Below, in pieces: positions 19,745 to 29,303 of a stretch of DNA of 64,000 nucleotides. A program made the position numbers and the translations under genes. Position 1 is the stretch's first letter. Every line of letters starts with the position of its first letter. Source of the DNA: Paramoeba atlantica (Eukaryota; Discosea); the NCBI GenBank assembly GCA_977017575.1, contig CDRNVI010000157.1:22748-86747 (forward strand), given 5' to 3'. The notes under the pieces were generated by a model. That model was not told the origin of the DNA. It did not search any database and saw only the letters and a list, made by a program, of their open reading frames with translations.

Positions 19745-20101
19745 TGTGATGCCGAAAATCAAGGATGGCGATATGCTCATGGAGTGGTGGTTTCTTTGCC
19801 ACTCGGAAAACATGTTTTGATTGTGTATGAGGTATCAGAAGGCAAACGAACCCTACGGTTTCAAGCAGATAAAAAAGTCCGCCGAACAATCCCACTCTGT
19901 CCTAATGGAATATGTACAATGTAAGGCATTGGAGATGTAAAGGCATGGAGACTGGAAATAGGCGGTGGGCAATTCGTCTCACAAAGAAGCATATATTGCC
20001 TTCAAAGACATTAGAAAGTTACATGAGCAACATATCGGGAGCAAACGCGCGCTTGCCCAAACACATGTAGTCGAACCTGTCGTGATTGTCGAACCTGCTT
20101 A
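19745..20101 (+). pseudogene. Decayed coding relic, unknown
   Basis: Frame-hopping plus-strand segments look coding: YAHGVVVSLPLGKHVLIVYE followed by VSEGKRTLRFQADKKVRRT and a stop, then a shifted frame YIAFKDIRKLHEQHIGSKRA and AQTHVVEPVVIVEPA ending at the TAA at about 20099-20101. At least two frameshifts are needed. No domain is recognised. It abuts the left end of the Tc1/mariner element at 20118, so it may be the interrupted host sequence. Confidence 0.35.
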
Positions 20102-20117
20102 ATTATAATTATAATTA

Positions 20118-21460
20118 TAAACCCCGCGTCATGGAAAGTGATCCCCCACTTTTTTTTCGTACAAATGTCCGTTTGAGCTGATTTTTGTTGCGTTTTGCAG
20201 ATCTCAACACAAGGACTTTGCGCGTGAAGAAATGAAACAAAAAGAAGCGAATGCGTATATTTTATTGAGGAATTACCATTTTTTCACTTTTTCGCCTTTC
20301 AATCTTATACACTCCTTAAGGCGTGAGTCAAAGCTTAAGACCGTTTTGTCGATCACATTTTGAGACAAGCGAGACCACGCTTTGCGTACACATCGGATGA
20401 GTGAAGGCTTATCCGATGGGGTCTGTTCGTCCACCGCCCCTTGGACCATAGACCAGACGTTTTCTATTGGGGAAAGATCTGGTGAGTTGGGGGGCCAATT
20501 TTTCAGAAGTTCACTCATTGCGCTTTCAATGTACTCCTTTGAGGCACGAGCAGTGTGAGCCGTTGCCCCATCTTGCTGAAAAATACGATTAGGGGGAAAA
20601 TCTACCTCTTTTAATGTTTCTATGTACGTCTCACTTGTAATAGATGTGTCATTTTGTAGAATTACCGAGTACCTCCACCCCACCCCTACAGCACCCCAAA
20701 CTTGGCATCTTGGTGCCCAACGTACTTTTTGACGCGGGGCTGCTTTTTGACCGCGCCTTTCCCACATTTTTCTTCTGCCATCATTCGTATCAAATATTTT
20801 TTCGTCTGTAAAGATGACACGGGAAATATCCATATTGTAATTCAACGCAAATTGAACTCTTTTTACTTTTCGTCGTTCGGTAAGCCCTTGGCATAGCGGT
20901 CGAGCGGCATAACTGTAATCCAGGGATGATAAGTCTCTCTGTACAGTTCTTTTTGAAACTTGTATATTCTTTTTCTTCAATTGGGCTGCTATGCGCCTTG
21001 ATGAATTGAGTCTCGGTACTCCAGCGGGGTCAAGAGGGGTTATATCTTCTCAATTTTCGTTTTACGAGTTTTCATTATTTTTTTTCGCTCAGGACTCAAA
21101 GTGTATACTGGGGTAGTTTTTTTTTCGTTCAAATATTTTTTAACTATCCTTCTAGAAACGTTGAAATCACGGGCTATCTCTTTTATTGATACTCCTTGTC
21201 CGTGCCTCATCTTTAAAAGAACCTTTCCACTAGAAGTCAGCCCCCCTCTTGGGAGTCGATATGGTGATTTTGGCATTTTTGAAAAAAGGTTGAAAAAATT
21301 AAATTTTTTTTTTACTGAATTTTAAAGTTTTAAAATGAGCTAAAAACAGCGGGAACGTACAGATCTCAAAATTTTGAACGACAACGTGGTATGATAACCC
21401 CCCCACGACCCCCTGTGCTAAAAATAAGGGGGGGGTCACTTATTGGTGACGCGGGGTTTA
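20118..21460. mobile_element. Tc1/mariner element with TA target
   Basis: Left end TAAACCCCGCGTCA and right end TGACGCGGGGTTTA are inverted and both include the TA target dinucleotide. Internally the C-run (GATCCCCCAC / GGGGGGGGTCAC) and the subterminal motifs GCGTTTTGCAGATCTC and GTACAGATCTCAAAA follow. The only gene inside is the frameshifted transposase at 20273-21276. Total length is 1343 bp. Solo ends of the family are seen near 14040-14175. Confidence 0.8.
20273..21276 (-). pseudogene. Tc1/mariner transposase, one frameshift
   Basis: Cut-and-paste transposase. The N-terminal part (21276-21040) has a helix-turn-helix (SIKEIARDFNVSRRIVKKYL). After a one-base frameshift near 21045 the frame resumes with ITPLDPAGVPRLNSSRRIAA and QLKKKNIQVSKRTV. 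The catalytic triad is visible: VIFTDEKIFDTNDGRRK (first D), IFQQDGATAHTA (second D) and WPPNSPDLSPIENVWSMV (third residue E, spacing consistent with DD34E). It ends GEKVKKW. Apart from the frameshift it is full length for the family (about 330 residues), so the element was probably active recently. It differs from the GGHYGY-ending Tc1 group elsewhere in the window. Confidence 0.85.
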
Positions 21461-21468
21461 TTATAATT

Positions 21469-22359
21469 GAGGGTCTGCGGGTCGTGGCACACGAGACCGC
21501 GCGAGACCGCGGTTTGGTTTTGGCATGGAGAGACAAAAAAATGCTAGTTTTTGGATGGAGAGTAGAGCATAATTTGAATAAAAAAGAACTTTCACTTCAT
21601 ATACAGGGGGGGCCACGAAAACTGACTAGCTTCGCATTTTAGCCTCGTGAGGCCGTTTGAGCTAATTTTTGTTGCAAACGAGAGATCTCGTTCTGAATAT
21701 CGTGTCTACGCTATTTAGAATACAAAAACTGAAGAAAGCAAGCCTTTCCCATGGGTCGAAAAACTGAAATTTTTGAGACTTTGCAAATTGAAAAAAGAGC
21801 GCAAAATAGCAATTTTTGGCCTTTCGCGGTAGAAACTAAGTCTTAATATCCAGTATTCCCACCTCCACGCTCACGTAGAGTAGCGAGGCGTGTGGGAAGA
21901 CTCTGTAACGTGTTCACATACGCCTCGTGACACTCTGCCAACAAGTAGTCCTTCGCCTTAGGAATAGCAGCTTGCAATTCCGTTCGATTTTTCGGACGAA
22001 GATGGGTGTGGATGTACTTATCCATCATAAATGCGTGGAAACACGCATCGGGTACTTGCTCAAGGAACACATAAATTATGTGCCCTACGAACCTAGGAAA
22101 CCGCGGAAGCGAAAGAAGTAAATTGGTTTAGTTTTATTGATCTTTTAATATCAGTCTTGGTCTGTGTTCAACCTCGCTCTATTTATTCCAATTGAAATTG
22201 CGTAGACGAAATTGCGATTGAAATTGCTTAGACGTATACTATAAACGAAAACTATTTGACAATCTCTAAAATATCATTATACCCTTTTACGAATATGAGA
22301 CCGCGCGAGACCGCGCCGAGACCGTGCGAGACCGCGGTTAACGTCACCCGCAGCCCCTC
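21469..22359. mobile_element. Element with GAGGG-CTGCGGGT ends and AATT duplication
   Basis: Left end GAGGGTCTGCGGGT and right end ACCCGCAGCCCCTC are inverted. AATT flanks both sides (21465-21468 and 22360-22363). Subterminally, GAGACCGCGC-type units repeat at both ends (21502-21515, 22300-22338). The interior includes GAGAGTAGAGCATAATTTG, shared with the short member at 55263-55456, and an unrelated Tc1 C-terminal relic that must be a nested insertion. No transposase of its own is visible. The left end lies eight bases after the Tc1/mariner element at 20118-21460. Confidence 0.7.
21843..22070 (-). pseudogene. Tc1 transposase C-terminal fragment
   Basis: 75 residues: RPKNRTELQAAIPKAKDYL, then YVNTLQSLPTRLATLRERGG and the terminal GNTGY. 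This corresponds to the last quarter of the transposase at 59337-60461 (NRSELRLAIASGIELL, TVPTRIKITFQ, GGHYGY). Catalytic blocks are missing. Confidence 0.75.
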
Positions 22360-22661
22360 AATTATATTGTAACTTTTATATGTAACTGACAGAATTACGT
22401 CGACTATCTTTAGATCAACTACAGTACTAGGATTCGTACATCTTTCTAGTTTTTACTTGAAATAGGATTCGTACGTCTTTCTAGTTTTTACTTGAAATTG
22501 TATGCACACAATCGGACACCTTCCGGTCGGCCACCTGCCGAATATTGTGTCAGTCCGTAAGAAAGAGAAATTTGTTCCGTTTAGATTCATTTTTTCCCGA
22601 AGAAGGCCGCAAATTTGAGCTTTTTAAGTACCACTTTTTGCTTATACGGCTAAAGAGCGTA
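22360..22661. other. Spacer
   Basis: A 40-bp direct repeat (ATAGGATTCGTACGTCTTTC versus CTAGGATTCGTACATCTTTC at 22430-22475) is the only structure seen. Confidence 0.4.
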
Positions 22662-23455
22662 CATTATCACGCCTTCCTAAACACGCTAGGAACCGGTCCT
22701 AAGACGGCGTCGTCCTCATGTACATGAGCGACGAAGTGTGAGGGAGAAGGAAGTAGAGGTACGTGTGAGGGAGAAAGGATATGCCTTTTTCTTTGCTTTT
22801 TGTTATTATATGCTTTTAATTTAATTTAATTTAGTACATGTGAGGGAGAACCAGAGGGAAGAGGGGTGCTTTAACTAATAATCCACTTGATTTTCATTTC
22901 ATTAATTATTTTTGCAAATTGTATTTACAATGTTTATTGTCGTATCGTACTTGTAATTTGGGGGTTGGGATTATTACTATACTATTAATTTTCAGTGATA
23001 CTTGGATGAGCAGCTTTCATGCGTTTTGGCTTCTAGTATCACTGATCCCCTACAGCCGGTCAAGCTGTAGGGTTGCAACTTGTATCTCGTGCATCGTCTG
23101 GCATACAATCTTGGAACTGTACGATGACCGTTCAGGTCAATCGGCCCTTCGATCCCCTATTGACCGTAGGGTTTGAGAACAGTTCGAGTATCACTGATCC
23201 GCCAGTAGGGCGTTTGAAGGGTGCATCGATGGAGGTATGTGCTTGACAGAGACCAGAGTAGTGATTCTAGCCCTTTTTCAACTGAATAAGGCAGTCAATC
23301 CATGTACACGTACAATGACAAAATGTACATGAAGGAACCAAGCTGTTTCGTCGGAAAACAAAAGGAAAAAAGGAGAAAAGGTACGCTACGGCACTTGCAT
23401 GCCTGGCACTGTGCTTGGGAACCGGTTCCTCGGTGCTTAGGAAGGCGTGATAATG
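22662..23455. repeat. Inverted-repeat interval with internal hairpins
   Basis: CATTATCACGCCTTCCTAA at 22662-22680, continuing to ACCGGTCC, pairs with its complement at 23418-23455 (GGAACCGG, then TTAGGAAGGCGTGATAATG). Inside, CCCTACAGC/GCTGTAGGG (about 23048-23075) and GGTCAAT/ATTGACC (about 23134-23165) are further stems, and AGTATCACTGATCC occurs twice (23035, 23190). There is no ORF of note. It directly adjoins the element at 23462 and may be a relative. Confidence 0.5.
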
Positions 23456-23461
23456 AGGTCG

Positions 23462-24386
23462 TTGCCCCACTGGCCAGAATACCTGTCCAGTAAGGTCAAC
23501 GACCCATTATCTCAGCGCACGAAACGCGCCAATGCTTGCCTGGCACCGTGACTGCATGCAGAAAAAAAACTAACTTTTTACACTACCTTTGACGTAGTGA
23601 AGCTTTTTGTGACTCGGCTGTGTGTCATGAACCGACGCTTTTGGGGCTCAGCGTCTCAGTGACGATTTCCACTACTTGTTGCGCAGTGAGGTCTTTCGGA
23701 CTTCGTTGTTTCCCGGATTTTATGATCCGAGACCTTTATGGCTCAGCGTCTGAGTGACGCGTTTTCACTACGTGTTGCGTAGTGGGAGGTTTTACACTCT
23801 GTTGTTCTTCTGGATTTTATGATTCGAAGCCTTTGCGGCTCAGCGTCTGAGTGACGCTTTCCACTACGTGGTGTGTAGTGAGGTCCTTTGGACTCTTTTG
23901 CTTTACGGATATTTTGGTCCGTGGAATTTATGATATTTGTTCGGCTGCCATTGACTTTAGATTACCCACAGCACACAGAAAAAAAAACATAGCATTAGTA
24001 TGTTTTTTGAATTAATAAGAACTTTTGAATAAGTTGCATAAGAATAATAGACTGTTTTGTCGGATGTAATACATGCATATATCGCCAAAAATAAGGTACG
24101 CATAACATAATATACCTTTTAAAGAGAAGATCATTTTCATCTGTATTTAATTTTCGCGACTACAAACCAGCCTTCTCGACGCACTTCGGTGCTGCCGGGA
24201 AGATCACTCGCTTGTAGGTGCGGCCCCATGGCTAATTTACTATTGCCAAATGGGATGAACCTGGTGTCAGTGACTTCATTTTTTTTCTGCATGCAGTCAC
24301 GGTGCCAGGCAAGCATTGGCGCGTTTCGTGCGCTGAGATAATGGGTCGCTGACCTTACTGGACAGGTATCCTGGCCAGTGGGGCAA
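23462..24386. mobile_element. 925-bp element with 108-bp inverted ends
   Basis: The left arm 23462-23569 and right arm 24279-24386 are inverted copies that differ at very few positions; both include CCAATGCTTGCCTGGCACCG and GACTGCATGCAG. Between them lie a tandem array of hairpin units (23577-23935) and an AT-rich stretch. No protein frame is convincing. Long near-identical arms imply recent origin. Target duplication could not be settled. Confidence 0.8.
23577..23935. repeat. Tandem three-hairpin units (about 97 bp)
   Basis: Copies begin with GGCTCAGCGTCT at 23644, 23740 and 23837, with a partial copy before them. Each unit can form hairpin A (GCGTC-TGAGT-GACGC), hairpin B (CACTACGTGTTGCGTAGTG) and hairpin C (CGGATTTTATGATCCG). 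Between copies the loops vary more than the stems. Hairpin C is CGGAT/ATCCG in one copy and TGGAT/ATTCG (wobble-compatible) in another. This suggests an RNA or single-strand DNA fold. No known RNA family is recognised. Confidence 0.7.
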
Positions 24387-24673
24387 AGAGAGCAGCGTCA
24401 CACGGGATACTCTCGAAGGCGAATTCCATTGCTTGATTGGCGATTCAGGACGGCAAGTCCAAGAAGTTTACCGGAAGGCTAGTAGAATTTCTAAAAGTAC
24501 AAGTACATCCGTTTGTTTCGTCAGGCCATCAATCGTATTCATTTTTCAGACTCTTCACGTGATGACTTGAAAGCTGCAGATTGCTCCGTGGTGGGAGGAT
24601 AGAAATCATGTATTAAAAACACTGACTTCAAAAGAAAGGAAAAGTTATTGAAGTACTAAAAATCATAAGAAAC

Positions 24674-25467
24674 TTGGACCTAGTGGGAAGCACGTGGTTG
24701 TGCACAAAGCACTGCAGAAGAAGGTACAGCTCTATGGGGCCCTTGTTGCCGGGTAGAAGCCAACGAAGCGCGAAGCAGACCCTGATTTACATTGTGTTGT
24801 ACGCCCGGGGTGGCCGCTACGCATCATCAGTAGAGGAGACAGAGCTGAGCGAGCGAACCGTTATTAAATTGCGCTAATGGTTGGACTCCATTATGGCTAC
24901 AGCTCATGTGCGTCGACGAATTAGACTGCGCGCGCGAGTAAACTCTACGCAATGCGACGAGACTTTTTTTTCTGTCCGAAAGAGGGGCGGATGTCATACC
25001 GCAAGGCGGGTTCGCCAAGCCGAGAGCCAAACAGTGCAGACAATAGCGGTTACGACTAGAGATAATAAATTGACTGAGATCCTCATGGAACCTGCGGAGA
25101 ATCGTACGGCCGATACCCTCATCCCGAATATCACGGAATTGGCTTCAGGAAGTCGTACCAAAATATGGACAGATGGAGCTCGACATAACTTTTCCTTTCG
25201 AGGTAAATACAAGTGGGAGAACGTGAACACAAACGACAGTGGGTTACAGCTCAAGGAGTTCGCACGAACACTGTAGAATGCGCTAATTCCATGGTTAACA
25301 AGCGTTTAAAGCGTGAAGGCAACGTTCTAGGTCACAAATCTGGAAACAGGGGGGACAGAATCCAAGCATTCACAGAGATTTGTACAAGAAGCTTGAAGCG
25401 AAATGGGGGCGATATATTGCTCCAATTATTGCAAAATATGGAGTATTGTATTTGCGTCCATTTGTAA
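24674..25467 (+). pseudogene. Merlin/ISXO2-type transposase, decayed
   Basis: The plus frame carries CDETFFSVRKRGG (first catalytic D with the E partner), then TVQTIAVTTRDNKLTEILME, then SGSRTKIWTDGARHNF (second D). After a frameshift near 25235 it continues VTAQGVRTNTVECANSMVNK (third residue E in NTVE) and RLKREGN. This order is that of the DDE domain shared by eukaryotic Merlin and bacterial IS1016/ISXO2 transposases. A stop at 24875-24877 separates the N-terminal zinc-ribbon-like part (QTLIYIVLYARGGRY). With a stop and a frameshift it is dead. A second, more damaged relative is at 57868-58135. Confidence 0.7.
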
Positions 25468-25834
25468 GAAGTTGTAAGCAAGTTGAAAGGCTCAAAGTTG
25501 ATGAAGTATGAAAAAATTTTAGAAAAAAAGAAAAAGTGCGGAATTTGGTTCAGTTTAACCAAGAAATCTTAGGTCGTGTGATAATATATAAGAAAAGAAA
25601 GGCACCACAAAGCCCCCTTTACCCACGCCGCCCACCGTCCTGCTCCCCTGAGGCCGCTCTCAGCATCTGAGCGTTGCCGCGTTGGATGGCGACGCCAGTG
25701 GCCGTAATCTCAAGCGGGTAGAGGACCATCCCTCTCTCGTTTGCCATCTCCCCGTATCAGAAATGAATCGAACTCTATTTCTTAATATATTTTTTCAAAA
25801 TCAAAGAATTTTTTCCTTTACTCTATTTATACCT
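25468..25834. other. Spacer
   Basis: AT-rich up to 25600, then a CCGCCCACCGTCC patch. Possibly the right flank of the Merlin relic; its inverted ends were not identified. Confidence 0.3.
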
Positions 25835-26394
25835 ATGGATTATTTTGTGAACGTGGATGGATGTCTTTCGAAGAAGTTTCTTATAGAAAAGCGCAAACGG
25901 TTGATTTCTACGTTGAAAGCAGATGGTGAGAAAATACAAACTTTATTTAGCAATTTATGGGAAGATTATCTCCGTTCAACACGGACTGTCATGTTTAATG
26001 CAGGAGAAAGTATGATAGAGGGGATACAATGATACATGGCCAATGCTTTATCGAACAAAGAGAAGCGTTTTGCTCATTGCAGTACAGCGTATATGCCACT
26101 GCATTGTTTGCTAAGGGGGCTGAAGGAGTTCCTGTCTTCTGGGATAAGCACAACAGTCGACTTATGTGGTTTTGCGATGCCAATGGGGCCATTCAATGGC
26201 ATAAACCCACAAAACAATTTCAAATTTTGAGTCCTGATAGCGCAGAGTTAGGTAACGAAGAAGAATCGGACTCCAGCGAAGAGGGGTCGACCCTGTCGTT
26301 AAAAAAACAGTTATCAGTTTCAATTAAACCGGTTTCAATCAAAACAGTTTCAATTAACCGGTACCTTCGCAAAATAATTTGTATAAATTATAAA
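25835..26394 (+). pseudogene. Relic of transposon-associated ORF (DYF family)
   Basis: It starts MDYFVNVDGCLSKKFLIEKR and is closely related to MNYFMGVDGRPSQRFLSEKR at 38355, so a multi-copy ORF. A TGA at about 26030 and a later frameshift break it. The downstream frame is well-formed: GVPVFWDKHNSRLMWFCDAN and GAIQWHKPTKQFQILSPDSA, then an acidic/Ser tail (EEESDSSEEGS). No domain is recognised. Proximity to DDE_1 transposase fragments at 18075 and 26828 suggests an accessory transposon protein; that is inference. A MITE is inserted right after it. Confidence 0.45.
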
Positions 26395-26717
26395 TACTGT
26401 GACCCCCCCCTTTATACTTCGCCCATTTTGAGCAGTAACGAAGTATAAAGGGGGGTCTGAAATTTTGTCCCCGCTGCAAAAAAAATAGCGCGCCGCTTCG
26501 CGGCGCAGCTCATCCAGTTTTCCTGTCTTTCCTTTTATATCACCTTCCATTTCTAGAAGGGAAGGCTTAGAATGTTCTTGTTTTTTTTTAAACTTTTAAA
26601 AAAACTACAAAAAATTAAAAAAAAATCGTCCCCCCTTCGGGGGGGCGCACAAAAAACGAAGTACAAAGTATAAAGGGGGGGTCTGACCAGCGAAGTATAA
26701 AGGGGGGGGTCACAGTA
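26395..26717. mobile_element. 323-bp MITE with self-complementary termini
   Basis: TA target on both sides, left CTGTGACCCCCCCCTTTATA and right TATAAAGGGGGGGGTCACAG. At each end the outer arm is repeated inward in inverted direction (ACTTCG...CGAAGTATAAAGGGGGG), so each end can fold by itself. Inside are the hairpins GCGCCG-CTTCG-CGGCGC (26490-26506) and CCCCCC-TTCG-GGGGGG. It is noncoding. Confidence 0.8.
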
Positions 26718-26827
26718 TAAATATAAATGCAAAAGTTTTATAATTTATATTTATAAAAATTAATTAGCGGGGGTGTAATTGGGCGAAGGGGGACAGACGG
26801 AGTGCAACTTTAGTTGCGTCAATTTCA

Positions 26828-27586
26828 TTGGACGGTAATCTTCTTGTTCCATTTATTATATGGAATAGAAAAGAGTCACACCACGGGGCCAAGGTGCAAA
26901 CTTGTACTCAAGGGGTTCAGTACCAGACAGAAAACCACTACGTTTCAACCAATGCTCTTTTGGAATATATTGATCGTGTTGTTCAGCCTTACTACATTAA
27001 AGTCACTGAAGAGCTGAAAATTAGCGGGAAACCCTTAATTCTTCTCTTAGATTGCTGCAGTGTACATGTTTCTCGCACGACCAACGAACAGATAATTTCT
27101 CAGTGTTGCTCAGGGGGGAAGTATTTTTGGTTGCGATTGGTTTATGTTCCAGCGGGGTGCACTTCGCTTTATCAACCTTGTGATGTTGGGTTTTTTAATC
27201 GACTGAAACCAAAGATCGTGAAGCATCGCACGATGTTAATACTGCAGTATTCCAGACAGCAACGCCAAAAAAGAGAACGCATAGGCACTTCTAAGGCCTT
27301 GGGCGCTAAAATTGCGAAAGGGCAACTATTAGAATGTGTCGAGAAGGCATACAAGGATATGGATGATCCGCTTTCCAAAAACGCAACCACATCTGCACGG
27401 GCTAAATGCGGAATCACGACCGAAACTCTTAAAGATTTAACAAATTCTTTCGAAGCCCAGACTCGTCGACGTGATATATTTTCCTATGTGGTGGAAGATG
27501 CAGATCAGTCAGAGCATGAGGATGCTCTGACTATGCCTGAAGAACTTGACTCACAGCTTCAGATAGGTATTGGTATTCGTTTATAG
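26828..27586 (+). pseudogene. DDE_1 (pogo-like) transposase, C-terminal two-thirds
   Basis: 252 residues in one open frame. The second catalytic block is KPLILLLDCCSVHVSRTTN; the third is VYVPAGCTSLYQPCDVGFFN followed by RLK, where D completes the triad. The first catalytic Asp region and the DNA-binding domains are absent; the frame opens inside the core (LLVPFIIWNRKESHHG). The tail is charged (VVEDADQSEHEDALTMPEEL). As the frame is clean it is a fairly recent truncation. An independent family from 18075, since the blocks differ strongly. Confidence 0.7.
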
Positions 27587-27669
27587 TACATTACCTCTAT
27601 GTGATTTCTTTTGGTCTAAAAAAAACTGTTAGAAAAAAAACGTTTGCAAACTTTTTTGCATACATACTG

Positions 27670-28320
27670 TACGTACTATGACCTCGGAGAGTCAATTAAA
27701 TCAAGTAAACAGCATTGCGGACAAGGAAATGGATGCGAAACGCAAACGATACGACTGGGGTTAGCTCAACATGTTAGCTGTCACGCGTTAGCTGAACGTG
27801 TTAGCTAAGAGTTGTTAGCTCAACTCTACGCGTAAGGAGCCTGATAAACGCTCAATCACCATTGAATCACCATTGAACCACCTTCCTTCGTCGGTGACCA
27901 AAGAAGACATAACAAAATATTACTCTCTGTATGGGACTATTGATTTTTTAACAATCGCATCGAAGAAAAGCGCGCATCCAGCGTTTACTGTAAGGAAATA
28001 AAGAACAGAAACTAGAATTTCGCATGAAGTGTGTGAGAATACGTTTTGAAGTGCAAGTTAGCTTTGAATTTTTCCCAGTATAGTTTACAGATAATACCTG
28101 AGCCCACGGCCACAAAGGTTGTCTTCCGATCTCTTAGGAACAGAGAAATAGGTCCTCACCTATTTGGAGAACCATATTTATAGCGCTCTGCCGATTAAAA
28201 TCACCAATGTCCCGCCAGATATGGTGCTTCACTTATTGTCTCTTATACCGGAGGGAACATGCACCCTTAAAACGCATAAACCTCGGACCCTTGTATACAT
28301 GCAAAAGGTATTATAATGTA
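27670..28320 (+). pseudogene. RRM protein relic, copy 1
   Basis: Pieces align with the RRM gene at 43764-44133: KRSITIESPLNHLPSSVTKE and DITKYYSLYGTIDFLTIASK correspond to RSITVEHIPPEMTKE and NLSEYYAFFGDVKLVTI. A further segment, LPIKITNVPPDMVLHLLSLI, looks like the start of a second RRM and is not seen in the other copies. Near 27770-27815 the repeat GTTAGCT(CAAC/GAACG) is inserted. Several stops and shifts exist. It shows that the RRM gene is a multi-copy family in this region. Confidence 0.55.
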
Positions 28321-28909
28321 ATGCATATTTTAGCCTGATGACGCATCATGTAAAATATTTACGTGGATAATAAAATACTTCTGCCCTTCTTTCACCATGT
28401 TTCAAACACCTAGAATTTCTAGGTAGGTTAATACGTTTCTTAGAAGAAAAAGAAACGTATGACTTCGGAAGACCGCAAACTGATCGGAGTTCTCCACAAT
28501 CAATAAAATTTTCCCAAGCATTGTTGTGTTGCTGTTGTCTTGTTGCAGTTATCCAAGCCAACATGGAATTGCCTCAAAGTTGAAAGCAAATGCCTAAAAC
28601 AATCGTGCATTGCGGGCCAGGAGGGTCGCTCCCAAACCATTGTTTCAGACAGAGGTCGTTTTCAAATCGATTCCCACTCTCTATATTTTAAACTATTCAA
28701 TGTAGCTCTATAATGTTTTTCTTTTGTTCATAGCAACGTATTGGGCTATTTGGAATGTGTTTTTCACCGTTTCAGCATTCGTACGGTAGCGCTGCTACCA
28801 TGGTAGCAATAATGTGTCCCTCCGCCGGTTTACTCCACATTGCTCAATACATATTTTTACTTGCACTTATTACTAAGGAAAATAACATAGCAACGCTACA
28901 CGTTTGCGA
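28321..28909. other. Spacer without recognised gene
   Basis: Moderately AT-rich. The short frames in both directions lack any recognisable domain. Confidence 0.35.
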
Positions 28910-29065
28910 ACGTTACATGTCTATGTATATCGGTATCCTCAATCAGGAGTCCCAAACGCAGTTTTTGAGAAAGAACATGGCTTTCCACCACTCCGCATAG
29001 CTTGAAATTCTTGGACAAATTAAGGTCTTCTAGTGTATTTGGGAGGCTTCTTAGAGTTAGAGTAG
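28910..29065 (-). pseudogene. LRR gene 3-prime fragment
   Basis: The minus strand reads TLRSLPNTLEDLNLSKNFKL, then CGVVESHVLSQKLRLGLLIE, matching the last repeat and C-cap of the LRR gene at 16702-17481 (SLPGTLEDLDLSSNAKLCGE, NLRLGFMIFG). Only about 50 codons remain. It has the same orientation as all other members. Confidence 0.7.
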
Positions 29066-29303
29066 TTTGAAAAATTTACTACAATGTATCAATATTTCAA
29101 ATTCGTCAAATAATTCAAATAACATAGTAAAGAATCGTAATTATAATGTTGAACAAAACTTTTAAATCGAGGTGGTGCGTCAGGGAAAAGAGAAGGTGGT
29201 TTTAACGCAGAGCGCCAGGGTGTTATGGCGTTAGTTCATAGGGATTTGCTGGCGTTGCAGAACGGTATGTTTCATATTTCGTAAAATTGTGTCTTTGATA
29301 TAA

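Noticed and set aside
23577-23935. Hammerhead ribozyme array
   Set aside because: The GTCTGAGTGACGC stretch looks superficially like CUGANGA, but the conserved core and GAAA are not present in the right order.
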